This document shows positions 29,464 to 38,863 of a DNA stretch of 64,000 nt, in pieces; position 1 is the stretch's first letter, and every line of letters starts with the position of its first letter. Under the pieces are notes generated by a model. The model searched no databases. It was not told the DNA's origin and worked only from the letters and a program-made list of their open reading frames with translations. This DNA is from Phymatolithon calcareum (taxonomy: Eukaryota > Rhodophyta > Florideophyceae > Hapalidiales): the NCBI GenBank assembly GCA_977006965.1, contig OZ345387.1, positions 1 through 64,000 on the forward strand, read 5' to 3'. Position numbers and translations under genes: made by a program.

Positions 29464-30834
29464 ATGATTTTATTTAACTTAATCTTTGCACAAAATATTT
29501 CAGAATTTCCAGACCATTTTTTGGTTAAAATTAATAGTCAAGTAAAAATTGAAGATCATACCTATAAAAAAAATACAAAATACTTGTCTACCTTACCATG
29601 TCTAATTTCAAATGTTGATTTTTTGACTAAATCAAAAGATCACTTAGCTGATAAAGAATTAATATCTAATAATTTATTTAAAAGATTATTAAATAAGTTT
29701 TGGCAACAAACAATTTTTTTATCTGTTCCGACTAAATTATCTGATAAGTATACTGCCCAACTAAATTCTTTAAATTTAGTTAAAGATAAAGTTAACCAAA
29801 AAAAATTTCTGTCTGAATTTAGTAGATCACTTATTGATGGTTCTATTGAATCATCCTTATCAAAAGAGCGATTCAATGATTATAGATATTCTTCTATTAA
29901 GTATATTTGGCGAAAAGGGTTTAATCCAAAATATTTTGTGAATTGGAACTTACTATTTCCGAATGCAAATCAAAAATCCTCACAGAAAATTCAAAAAAGA
30001 TCAGGAGATCCATTAAAAATAAGAAATTTTCCCTTATTTATAGTTACTAATCATTTGGGTCAAATGGTTATTGCTGAACCACCTGGATTATCATATGTAA
30101 GCAAAAGTATTATAAATCTATTCCCGAATCAATCAAGTTTGAGGCCTCTCTATCAGGGTTGGTTTTTTGTTAGTAACCAAGATGCACAAGAATATCTACG
30201 GCATATTAAAAAACAGTATCGTATAGCTGATACTAATAATAAACTAAAAATATTTACATGTAACTTGGAAACTTTTTATAAGCTTTCACATAATTCTAGA
30301 AATACTGTCCAATTTCGATTAGTACCGGATTTACATGAAATTGGTGAATTAGTTACTAAATATAGTTCTTATAATAGTATTGTATTTGATGAAAATCAAA
30401 ATCATGGTAAAGATTATTTTCAAGGTCAACCAATTTATACTATCCTGAATAGCAGTAGTGATTATTATTATCAAGTTCCTAATGATAAACAAAAGATGAA
30501 GTACAAACCTGTTTTTACTAGTTATGAAACAGCAGTATCTTCATGGGATAATTTTGTTAAAAACCAAGGACATTCTAAGATATTAAAATATCCTAAGTTT
30601 CTGGTATATAATTTAGAAGATTTTTTAGAATCTAAAATAAATGACTCTAGTCAGAATCAATTACCTTTTATATTCATTCCATCTAAAAATTCTTATGAAT
30701 TTATTAAAAATAGTAAATTAAAACAAACTCCGCACATTATCTATGAGAATGTTTTTACTTATTTTTCTTACTTCAAGTTGTGGACAAAAAGAGTTTTATG
30801 GTCTTTGACCAGTAGACAGTCTCATGATTGGTGA
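29464..30834 (+). CDS. ycf80: Ycf80, Tic22-like protein
   Basis: This 456-residue protein occupies the red algal ycf80 position next to rps4. From about residue 190 it shows the pattern of Tic22 proteins: PLFIVTNHLGQMVIAEPP, then GWFFVSNQDAQEYLRHIKKQY, then IFTCNLETFYKL. A second half contains FRLVPDLHEIGEL, FQGQPIYTI and later PFIFIPS, resembling the duplicated Tic22 fold. Tic22 acts in the space between the envelope membranes during protein import. The N-terminal 180 residues are lineage-specific. The name is from memory; the Tic22 relation is inferred from pattern only. Confidence 0.6.
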   Translation: MILFNLIFAQNISEFPDHFLVKINSQVKIEDHTYKKNTKYLSTLPCLISNVDFLTKSKDHLADKELISNNLFKRLLNKFWQQTIFLSVPTKLSDKYTAQLNSLNLVKDKVNQKKFLSEFSRSLIDGSIESSLSKERFNDYRYSSIKYIWRKGFNPKYFVNWNLLFPNANQKSSQKIQKRSGDPLKIRNFPLFIVTNHLGQMVIAEPPGLSYVSKSIINLFPNQSSLRPLYQGWFFVSNQDAQEYLRHIKKQYRIADTNNKLKIFTCNLETFYKLSHNSRNTVQFRLVPDLHEIGELVTKYSSYNSIVFDENQNHGKDYFQGQPIYTILNSSSDYYYQVPNDKQKMKYKPVFTSYETAVSSWDNFVKNQGHSKILKYPKFLVYNLEDFLESKINDSSQNQLPFIFIPSKNSYEFIKNSKLKQTPHIIYENVFTYFSYFKLWTKRVLWSLTSRQSHDW

Positions 30835-30862
30835 TAATGCGCTAAAATCTAAATACGTGAAT

Positions 30863-31468
30863 CTATTTTCTTGAGTAGTATTCAACAATTAGCAATTCGT
30901 TTAATTGTAGAGCTACCCATTCTCTTTCAATAATTCCATTGATTTTACCTAATAATTTATTTTTATCTAATTCTAAATGATTAGGTATATTGGCTAAGCC
31001 AGGATAATTTAGGTATGTCTTAATAAGCTTTTTTGATGTATTGTTTTCTTTGGCTTGTATTAAATCACCTGGTTTACATTGGTAGCTACAAATATTAAGA
31101 GTTTTGTTATTAACAGTAATATGCCCATGATTTACTAATTGTCTTGCTGCAGGTATAGTAGGCGCTAAGCCTAGTCTAAATACAGTATTATCTAATCTCA
31201 TTTCTAGTATTTGTAATAGAATTGAGCCTGTAGATCCTTGGGCTTTTTTAGCTATCTTAATATACTTGAATAATTGTTTCTCACTAATACCATAATTGAA
31301 TCTTAGTTTTTGTTTTTCTTCTAAACGTACTGCATATTCAGAAGGTTTTTTAGATTTTTGACCTTGTTCGCCAGGAGGAGAAACTTTTTTTGATGTTTTG
31401 CGTGTTAAACCAGGTAATTCGCCTAATTTTCTACAGATTTTTAATCTTGGACCTCTATAACGAGACAT
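30863..31468 (-). CDS. rps4: 30S ribosomal protein S4
   Basis: This 201-residue primary 16S rRNA-binding protein starts [21 protein letters not shown]. Its S4 RNA-binding domain is clear in [34 protein letters not shown] (here split by meaning: [14 protein letters not shown] and [13 protein letters not shown]). The C-terminus ends YYSRK. It is convergent with ycf80 across only 28 bp. Confidence 0.96.
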   Translation of the reverse strand: MSRYRGPRLKICRKLGELPGLTRKTSKKVSPPGEQGQKSKKPSEYAVRLEEKQKLRFNYGISEKQLFKYIKIAKKAQGSTGSILLQILEMRLDNTVFRLGLAPTIPAARQLVNHGHITVNNKTLNICSYQCKPGDLIQAKENNTSKKLIKTYLNYPGLANIPNHLELDKNKLLGKINGIIEREWVALQLNELLIVEYYSRK

Positions 31469-31520
31469 AAGTAGTTCCTTAAAATAATTGTAAATAATAA
31501 GTTTGATGCAATAGTAAATT

Positions 31521-32075
31521 TTATTTAGATTTGTTTTTTTTAGGTGATAAAATCATAATGATATGTTTCCCATCTCTAGATGGTGCTTGTTGGACATCCG
31601 CCAATATATTTAGATCTTTTGCCATTTTATCTAGAAGTTCAACTGCTAAATCCGAATGTTGAATTTCCCTACCCTTAAAAGTAATAGTAGCTTTGACTTT
31701 ATCTCCAGCTTCTAAAAAACGTAAAGCTTGATTAATCCTAACATTATAATCATGTTGTTCTATTTTATATCTCATTTTCACTTCTTTTAAATTCGCATTA
31801 TGTTGTTTTTTACGTGCCTCCTTTGCCTTTTTTTCTTGTGTAAACTTATATTTACCATAATCTATAATCCTGCATACTGGAGGATCTGATCTATCACTAA
31901 TCATAACTAAATCTAGTCCTTCTTCTTGAGCAAGTTTTAGTGCTTTTTGTGAAGAATAAATACCTAATTGACAACCCGATACACCTATTAAGCGTATTTT
32001 TGAATTAGTAATTTGATTATTAATAGTAATTTGGTTATTATTGCCTTTTTTTAAATTTTTTGATTTATCTAGCAC
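31521..32075 (-). CDS. infC: Translation initiation factor IF-3
   Basis: IF-3 keeps 30S subunits free and monitors start-codon choice. The 184-residue protein has the N-domain [23 protein letters not shown], the [14 protein letters not shown] linker motif and the C-domain [17 protein letters not shown] and [17 protein letters not shown]. The frame opens with GTG (32075), and a TAA lies two codons upstream, so no upstream ATG is possible. Non-ATG starts in infC are a known autoregulation device in bacteria. It diverges from ilvH. Confidence 0.94.
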   Translation of the reverse strand: MLDKSKNLKKGNNNQITINNQITNSKIRLIGVSGCQLGIYSSQKALKLAQEEGLDLVMISDRSDPPVCRIIDYGKYKFTQEKKAKEARKKQHNANLKEVKMRYKIEQHDYNVRINQALRFLEAGDKVKATITFKGREIQHSDLAVELLDKMAKDLNILADVQQAPSRDGKHIIMILSPKKNKSK

Positions 32076-32218
32076 AGATTAATTAGTATATCCTGATTTA
32101 TAAAAAAGTATTGGTGAAGGTTTTCAAATTATTATACCATTACATAAAAACAGAATACAAATTCTGTTATCCTGATTAGTAAATATAATAAATCTATTAA
32201 TCTTTTATTTACTTAGAG

Positions 32219-32761
32219 ATGAAACATACATTATCAGTCTTAGTTGAAGATGAAGCCGGTGTATTGTCAAGGATAGCTGGCTTATTTGCTCGTAGAGGTT
32301 TTAATATTGAGAGTTTAGCTGTAGGACCAGCTGAAAAAAAAGGCATTTCAAGAATCACTATGGTAATTCCTGGAGACAATAGAACCATTGAGCAATTGAC
32401 TAAACAATTATATAAATTAATTAATATATTAAAGGTTCAAGATATTACTAATATACCATGTGTAGAAAGGGAACTAGTATTATTAAAAATTAATGCTTCT
32501 GCAGAAAATCGTTCAGCTATATTAGAAATAGCTAATATTTTCAGGGCTAAAGTTGTAGATATTGCATATGAGTATTTGATATTAGAAGTTACTGGTGATC
32601 CTGGTAAAATGGTCGCGATTGAGCAATTGCTAGATCAGTATGGTATTGTCGAAATAGCTAGAACTGGAAAAATTTCTTTAATACGTGCTTCTAATGTAAA
32701 TACTGAGTTATTAAGAAATAAATTAAATAAAAAAAACTTAAATATAGATGAAAGAATTTAA
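32219..32761 (+). CDS. ilvH: Acetolactate synthase small (regulatory) subunit
   Basis: IlvH activates the catalytic subunit IlvB and gives valine feedback control in branched-chain amino acid synthesis. The 180-residue protein has the N-terminal ACT domain [22 protein letters not shown] followed by [14 protein letters not shown], and the C-terminal domain with [13 protein letters not shown] and [15 protein letters not shown]. The lysine- and asparagine-rich tail after residue 165 is an extension. leuC and leuD, of the same amino acid family, are also in this window. Confidence 0.95.
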   Translation: MKHTLSVLVEDEAGVLSRIAGLFARRGFNIESLAVGPAEKKGISRITMVIPGDNRTIEQLTKQLYKLINILKVQDITNIPCVERELVLLKINASAENRSAILEIANIFRAKVVDIAYEYLILEVTGDPGKMVAIEQLLDQYGIVEIARTGKISLIRASNVNTELLRNKLNKKNLNIDERI

Positions 32762-32768
32762 GATGAAT

Positions 32769-32853
32769 TGGGGGTGGAGGGACTTGAACCCTCACGATTA
32801 TAAAAAATCAACAGATTTTAAGTCTGTTGTGTCTACCATTCCACCACACCCCC
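32769..32853 (-). tRNA. trnL-UAA: tRNA-Leu(UAA)
   Basis: An 85-nt class II tRNA with acceptor GGGGGTG/CACCCCC, discriminator A, anticodon loop CTTAAAA (anticodon TAA) and a long variable arm. It is contiguous: the group I intron found in this gene in many cyanobacteria and plants is absent. Confidence 0.96.
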
Positions 32854-32865
32854 TCTTAGATTCAT

Positions 32866-32937
32866 AGGCGGCACCCAGATTTGAACTGGGGTATCGAGGA
32901 TTTGCAATCCTCTGCCTTACCACTTGGCTATACCGCC
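32866..32937 (-). tRNA. trnC-GCA: tRNA-Cys(GCA)
   Basis: A 72-nt cloverleaf with acceptor GGCGGTA/TGCCGCC, discriminator T (U in the RNA, the tRNA-Cys identity base), anticodon GCA, and T-arm CCAGTTCAAATCTGG. It lies 12 bp upstream of trnL-UAA on the same strand. Confidence 0.96.
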
Positions 32938-32995
32938 ATTATGTAAGCATTGTATCATAATTTAGTCAATTATTCTTTTCTATTTTTAATTTTTT

Positions 32996-33886
32996 TCAAG
33001 TATTTAGAAATAGACGGCTTTTTAAAATATCTTCAGATTGTATGGTAACTAAATCTGCCTTAGTAAGTACTTTATTCCCACTACCAAAAATACGATTTGC
33101 TTGTCTCATTCTAGCTCTATCAATAGCATTACGTATGCTTCTTGCATTTGCAAAATGTGGCTGTTTCATTCTTTTTTCTGCATAATCTAATAAGACAGAG
33201 TCAGCTTCTCTAGCGAATTTATACTGTTGGTCTTCAAGCATTAATTTTGCTATCTCAAGTAATTCCTGGGCTGTATAATCCGGGAAATCTACATGATTAG
33301 TTACTCTAGAAGATAAGCCAGGATTTGATTCGTAAAATTTATTCATTCTATCTTTATAGCCAGCAAAAATAACTACAATATCATCTCTTTGATTTTCCAT
33401 GACCTGCAATAAAATTTCAATCGCTTCAGCTCCATAGTCTCTTTCATTATCTGGTTTATATAAATAGTAAGCTTCATCTATAAATAAAACTCCACCCATC
33501 GCTTGCTTAAGGACTTCTTTAGTTTTTGGAGCTGTGTGTCCAATATATTGACCAACTAAATCATCTCTTGTGACAGTCATTAAATGACCTTTCCGAATAT
33601 AACCTAGTCTATTTAAGATGTCTGCCATTTTCATTGCGACAGTAGTTTTACCAGTTCCTGGACTACCAGTAAATGACATATGTAAACCAGGATTCCCAGA
33701 TATTAAGTTTAAATTACTTCTTAATCTATCAATTAATAGTAGAGCTGCTATTTCTTTGATTCGTGTTTTTACAGGTATTAAGCCTATTAATTCTTCTTCT
33801 AATTCATCTAACACTTCTTGTATTTGTGTTTTATCATATTCTTCTTGTAAATTAACAAGAGTATCATCAGGAAAAGTTTGAGTCAT
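32996..33886 (-). CDS. cbbX: Red-type rubisco activase CbbX
   Basis: CbbX is a hexameric AAA+ motor that frees inhibited red-type rubisco by pulling on the RbcL C-terminus. The 296-residue protein has Walker A GSPGTGKT at 74-81, the pore-loop segment VGQYIGHT at 111-118, Walker B VLFIDEAY at 133-140, and the sensor region [10 protein letters not shown]. It is the third gene after rbcL and rbcS, separated from rbcS by 80 bp that contain a perfect palindrome. Confidence 0.97.
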   Translation of the reverse strand: MTQTFPDDTLVNLQEEYDKTQIQEVLDELEEELIGLIPVKTRIKEIAALLLIDRLRSNLNLISGNPGLHMSFTGSPGTGKTTVAMKMADILNRLGYIRKGHLMTVTRDDLVGQYIGHTAPKTKEVLKQAMGGVLFIDEAYYLYKPDNERDYGAEAIEILLQVMENQRDDIVVIFAGYKDRMNKFYESNPGLSSRVTNHVDFPDYTAQELLEIAKLMLEDQQYKFAREADSVLLDYAEKRMKQPHFANARSIRNAIDRARMRQANRIFGSGNKVLTKADLVTIQSEDILKSRLFLNT

Positions 33887-33916
33887 TTTATTTATTATTC
33901 TATTTCTAGTATAAAA

Positions 33917-33940
33917 AGATCATAATTATAATTATGATCT
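33917..33940. repeat. Perfect 24-bp palindrome between rbcS and cbbX
   Basis: Arms 33917-33928 and 33929-33940 are exact reverse complements. The palindrome lies 27 bp beyond the rbcS stop and 30 bp before the cbbX start. A hairpin here would protect or end the rbcLS mRNA and lower cbbX expression relative to rubisco. Confidence 0.7.
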
Positions 33941-33966
33941 CCTTATATTGATATTTTATTTAATTA

Positions 33967-34383
33967 TTAGTAGCGAGAACCTTCTGGTTTCTCTACTGCA
34001 TAACTATGAAAACTATATTTTTGATTTCTGCTAATATCTTCAGATCTCATTAAAGCAAATCCTGGTTCAGAGCTTGGTCTGTTAATTATAAAAGATAGTA
34101 CACAGCTCTCTACACCTCTAGTATTATCAAACGCGTTAAGTTTAATGTATACACTAGGGTTTTGTTTGCGACAATTATTAATTTCATACATTACTGTTGC
34201 ACTATCTTGAATATCAAACAAAGGCAGTCCCCAAAGTTCCCAATAACTATTTCTTGGATGCGGATCTTCTGTATATTCTATATTGACAGACCATTTATTG
34301 GTAATTGCATAATCAATTTGCTTACTGATTTGTTCATCAGTTAAATCTGGAAGAAACGAGAAGGTTCCCTGTGTTAATCTCAC
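33967..34383 (-). CDS. rbcS: Rubisco small subunit (red type, form ID)
   Basis: The 138-residue subunit begins MRLTQGTFSFLPDLTDEQI and has YTEDPHPRNSYWELWGLPLF, the red-type pattern. The C-terminal extension after residue 110, YSFHSYAVEKPEGSRY, is the beta-hairpin that lines the solvent channel in form ID enzymes. It lies 68 bp after rbcL in the rbcL-rbcS-cbbX operon. Confidence 0.97.
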   Translation of the reverse strand: MRLTQGTFSFLPDLTDEQISKQIDYAITNKWSVNIEYTEDPHPRNSYWELWGLPLFDIQDSATVMYEINNCRKQNPSVYIKLNAFDNTRGVESCVLSFIINRPSSEPGFALMRSEDISRNQKYSFHSYAVEKPEGSRY

Positions 34384-34451
34384 TATTATTTACTCCTTTG
34401 ATGTTTAAGAAGGTTGTATTGTCTTTTAAGTATAATAGTTATTTTTAATAC

Positions 34452-36218
<1,767 letters not shown>

Positions 36219-36548
36219 TTGGAAGTACCACAAATAGAAGATAGTACTTTTGAAAAAGAAGTATTGAAATCTACTAGACCAGTCTTAGTTGATTTTTGGG
36301 CACCTTGGTGTGGTCCTTGTCGTATGGTTGCAACAGCTGTTGATCAAATTGCGGATGAATATAGTAAAAATATTAAAGTAGTAAAAGTTAATACGGATGA
36401 AAATCCTGGCACTGCTACTTTTTATGCAATAAGAAGTATACCAACATTAATGATTTTTCATAACGGCGAAAAGGTTGATACTGTAATTGGAGCAGTACCT
36501 AAATCTACTCTAGAGAATAAAATACAAAAATATTTAAATAAAACTTAA
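36219..36548 (+). CDS. trxA: Thioredoxin (m-type)
   Basis: The 109-residue thioredoxin has the redox site WCGPC (Cys31, Cys34) within [13 protein letters not shown] and the cis-proline region RSIPTLMIF. It receives electrons from ferredoxin-thioredoxin reductase (ftrB at 2933). The frame upstream hits TAA at 36204, and the only plausible starts are ATC 36216 and TTG 36219. TTG places the N-terminus ([10 protein letters not shown]) as expected, so a TTG start is likely. rpl28 follows 5 bp later. Confidence 0.95.
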   Translation: MEVPQIEDSTFEKEVLKSTRPVLVDFWAPWCGPCRMVATAVDQIADEYSKNIKVVKVNTDENPGTATFYAIRSIPTLMIFHNGEKVDTVIGAVPKSTLENKIQKYLNKT

Positions 36549-36553
36549 AATTT

Positions 36554-36748
36554 ATGTCAAAAAAATGTCAAGTTACTAATAAAAGAGCAAATAATGCTTA
36601 TGCTATATCACATTCTCATATTCGTACAAAAAGATTGCAAAATGTTAATTTACAAAATAAAAGAATTTGGTCAAAAAAACAATCTTGCTGGATTCGAGTA
36701 TGTATTTCGGCAAAAGCTATAAAAAACATTGCTAAAATTAGTATTTAG
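36554..36748 (+). CDS. rpl28: 50S ribosomal protein L28
   Basis: The 64-residue basic protein begins [27 protein letters not shown] and contains NLQNKRIW and [14 protein letters not shown], the L28 pattern. Two N-terminal zinc-site-type cysteines are reduced to one (Cys5). It starts 5 bp after trxA, so the two are co-transcribed. Confidence 0.93.
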   Translation: MSKKCQVTNKRANNAYAISHSHIRTKRLQNVNLQNKRIWSKKQSCWIRVCISAKAIKNIAKISI

Positions 36749-36848
36749 TTTTAAAGAAAAAGAGTAAATTAGTGACAAATAAATATTATTATGGTATCAT
36801 ATTATTATAATAAATAAACTATACAAGAGAGTTTTGGGAGAATAAAAT

Positions 36849-37022
36849 ATGCAATTTTTAAATAATCAGTATAATTTAGACAACGATCATGAACTAATGT
36901 TAGAAAAACCGATTGGTTGGTCATCAGCCTGCTTAGACTCTACTACAAATTACTACTTAAATTGTAATTACACTGATTTACAATTAAATGAAGAATCTAC
37001 AACAGATCAAAAAAATAACTAA
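36849..37022 (+). CDS. 57-codon ORF of unknown function
   Basis: I do not recognise this 57-residue protein. It begins MQFLNNQYNLDNDHELMLEK, continues PIGWSSACLDSTTNYYLNC and ends EESTTDQKNN. It is acidic and asparagine-rich with no membrane span. Support for a real gene comes from its surroundings: a GGGAG ribosome binding site at 36836-36840, 8 nt before the ATG; about 100 bp of separate upstream sequence; and a GC-containing hairpin just after the stop at 37042-37068. It could be a small structural or regulatory peptide. Confidence 0.55.
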   Translation: MQFLNNQYNLDNDHELMLEKPIGWSSACLDSTTNYYLNCNYTDLQLNEESTTDQKNN

Positions 37023-37041
37023 TTTCATAATCTAGTTTTAG

Positions 37042-37068
37042 CATCAGAAGCTAATTTAGCTTCTGGTG
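37042..37068 (+). terminator. Stem-loop after the 57-codon ORF
   Basis: Arms 37042-37054 (CATCAGAAGCTAA) and 37056-37068 pair over 13 bp with one G-T pair and a minimal loop, starting 20 bp after the stop codon. It also lies 15 bp before trnT. Confidence 0.7.
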
Positions 37069-37082
37069 TAAAAATGTATTTA

Positions 37083-37155
37083 GCTAGTATAGCTCAATTG
37101 GTAGAGCAGCTGATTTGTAATCAGCAGGCTATGGGTTCAAATCCCTTTACTAGCT
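37083..37155 (+). tRNA. trnT-UGU: tRNA-Thr(UGU)
   Basis: A 73-nt cloverleaf with acceptor GCTAGTA/TACTAGC, discriminator T, anticodon loop TTTGTAA (anticodon TGT) and T-arm TGGGTTCAAATCCC. It is convergent with psaL, whose stop is 2 bp away. Confidence 0.96.
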
Positions 37156-37157
37156 TC

Positions 37158-37616
37158 TTAAAATAAGCTTAGTCCGACACTTTGTATAATAGGAGAATTG
37201 GCTAAAAGCAAATAGGCAAATCCAGCTCCACCAATAGAACCAACTAAAAAACCTCCTGTAAACTGTCTCCATCCTATATTAGTTTGCAATAAGTCTTTAG
37301 CTTCATCCTTATCAAACGATACATTGCCATACATTGATAAACAGGTAGTTAGAATTATAACTAAACCAACCGTAGACAAAAAGCCTGCTAGTAATGCAAT
37401 ATCAGTATTTCTTAAAGGACCTAATTTATCAAAAGGCCCTATCAAAAAATACCCATGTGCCATGCCAATTTCTAAACCTCTTGATAGAGGTGAAAGACCA
37501 CGACGATATGCTGGTAAATTACTGATAAATGTCTTAGTAAAACTTGACGTACTAATAGGAGTAGAAAGATTACCCACGAAAGGATCATTATTATATGGTT
37601 GAATGAAGTCTGACAT
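37158..37616 (-). CDS. psaL: Photosystem I subunit XI
   Basis: PsaL organises PSI oligomers. The 152-residue protein begins [20 protein letters not shown] and has [29 protein letters not shown] (seen as the [18 protein letters not shown] block), then two hydrophobic segments ending near [17 protein letters not shown]. psaI, its contact partner, lies at 2645-2755. Confidence 0.96.
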   Translation of the reverse strand: MSDFIQPYNNDPFVGNLSTPISTSSFTKTFISNLPAYRRGLSPLSRGLEIGMAHGYFLIGPFDKLGPLRNTDIALLAGFLSTVGLVIILTTCLSMYGNVSFDKDEAKDLLQTNIGWRQFTGGFLVGSIGGAGFAYLLLANSPIIQSVGLSLF

Positions 37617-37713
37617 TAATCTGTTATCCAGAAGTAAATATATAAAAGAATATTATTTATTACGATATTACTAATATTTGATCTAGAAAATTATTATAGA
37701 TATTTTAAACCAC

Positions 37714-37740
37714 TTGTCAAAATATTAAAATATTTATAAT
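37714..37740 (+). promoter_or_regulatory. Candidate promoter of petL
   Basis: TTGTCA (37714-37719) and TATAAT (37735-37740) are spaced by 15 nt, slightly short of the ideal 17. The leader to the petL ATG would be about 105 nt. A second TATAAT lies at 37758-37763. Confidence 0.35.
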
Positions 37741-37853
37741 CTATATTAGAAAAATAGTATAATCTATAGACTGGCAGCTTATATTATTCTAGATTATATC
37801 AAGAATATTGGTTAAAGGTTATTATATTTCTTATACAAAGGATTTATCTATAT

Positions 37854-37949
37854 ATGTTTACATTTATTAGTTATATAATTTTTGTTGCTCTTTTTTCAGG
37901 TTTAGCTCTAGGTTTATTTTTTAGTTTGCAGGCCATTAAGTTAATCTAA
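37854..37949 (+). CDS. petL: Cytochrome b6f subunit PetL
   Basis: This 31-residue single-helix protein reads MFTFISYIIFVALFSGLALG and ends FFSLQAIKLI. The YIIFVALFSGLALG helix and the AIKLI end resemble cyanobacterial PetL. PetM is the main alternative for such a short protein but has a different end. It lies 122 bp before ycf4 on the same strand. Confidence 0.75.
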   Translation: MFTFISYIIFVALFSGLALGLFFSLQAIKLI

Positions 37950-38071
37950 ATTTCCACCTATTTAATAATTTGGTATTATTATTAAATAGGAATAAATAGA
38001 TTTTTTGAATTGAATATTTTCTAGTAAATTATTTGAAATAAGAAAATTAAAGAGATACTTAAAATATTATT

Positions 38072-38617
38072 ATGATTAACAAAAGAACAGATATAATTCT
38101 AGGATCTCGTAGATTAAGTAACTACTGGTGGGCGACAATAATTTTTTTAGGAGGTATATCTTTTTTTTTAGTAGGAATGTCTAGTTACTTTAACTTAGAG
38201 ATACTACCTTTTGCTAAAGCATCAGGAATATTATTTATTCCTCAAGGAGCTATAATGATATTTTATGGTACACTTGCTACTGCTTTAAGTATATTTTTAT
38301 GGCTAACTATTCTGTGGAATGTAGGTGCTGGTTATAATGAGTTCAATAATGATAAAGGCATAATTACAATATTTCGACTTGGTTTTCCCGGTAGAAATAG
38401 AAGCTTATCTCTAACATACCGTATTCAAGATATTCAAGCTATACGTATTAATATTCAAGATGGTTTAACTCCAAAGCGTGAAATTTATTTAAAAATAAAA
38501 GACAGCAGAGAAATACCTTTAACTCGTGTAGGTCAGCCTTTATTACTTTCCGAGATAGAAGAACAAGCTTCTGAACTTGCAAAATTTTTAGGAGTTGTTT
38601 TAGAAGGTATAGAATAA
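38072..38617 (+). CDS. ycf4: Photosystem I assembly protein Ycf4
   Basis: Ycf4 is a thylakoid scaffold for PSI assembly. The 181-residue protein has two membrane spans (about residues 20-42 and 58-84). The family marker [17 protein letters not shown] lies in the first, with [15 protein letters not shown] near the second. The C-terminal domain contains [11 protein letters not shown] and the end [13 protein letters not shown]. Confidence 0.96.
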   Translation: MINKRTDIILGSRRLSNYWWATIIFLGGISFFLVGMSSYFNLEILPFAKASGILFIPQGAIMIFYGTLATALSIFLWLTILWNVGAGYNEFNNDKGIITIFRLGFPGRNRSLSLTYRIQDIQAIRINIQDGLTPKREIYLKIKDSREIPLTRVGQPLLLSEIEEQASELAKFLGVVLEGIE

Positions 38618-38620
38618 ATC

Positions 38621-38671
38621 TAAAAGATTTAGCACACAATTAATTAATTGTTTATATAGCTAAATCTTTTA
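38621..38671 (+). terminator. ycf4 terminator-like stem-loop
   Basis: A perfect 13-bp stem (38621-38633 with 38659-38671) begins 4 bp after the ycf4 stop and has a 25-nt loop. It separates ycf4 from trnG. Confidence 0.65.
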
Positions 38672-38696
38672 TGCTATAATTAGTTAGCATTTTTAA

Positions 38697-38767
38697 GCGG
38701 GTATAGTTTAGTGGTAAAACCTTAGCCTTCCAAGCTAATGATGCGGGTTCGATTCCCGCTACCCGCT
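38697..38767 (+). tRNA. trnG-UCC: tRNA-Gly(UCC)
   Basis: A 71-nt cloverleaf with acceptor GCGGGTA/TACCCGC, discriminator T, anticodon loop CTTCCAA (anticodon TCC) and T-arm CGGGTTCGATTCCCG. It has no intron. Confidence 0.96.
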
Positions 38768-38776
38768 TCATTATTA

Positions 38777-38812
38777 AGAAAAGATGTCTAATATTAATTA
38801 GACATCTTTTCT
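38777..38812. terminator. Perfect 16-bp stem-loop between trnG and the split tRNA
   Basis: Arms 38777-38792 and 38797-38812 are exact reverse complements with a 4-nt loop. It lies between two convergent tRNA genes, so it can end both. Confidence 0.8.
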
Positions 38813-38863
38813 CTGCATCTGGCTGGATTCGAACCAGCGACGTTCTTTTCAGAATGGCGGATT

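Noticed and set aside
32769-32853. Group I intron in trnL-UAA
   Set aside because: The tRNA is contiguous (85 nt) with a complete anticodon loop.
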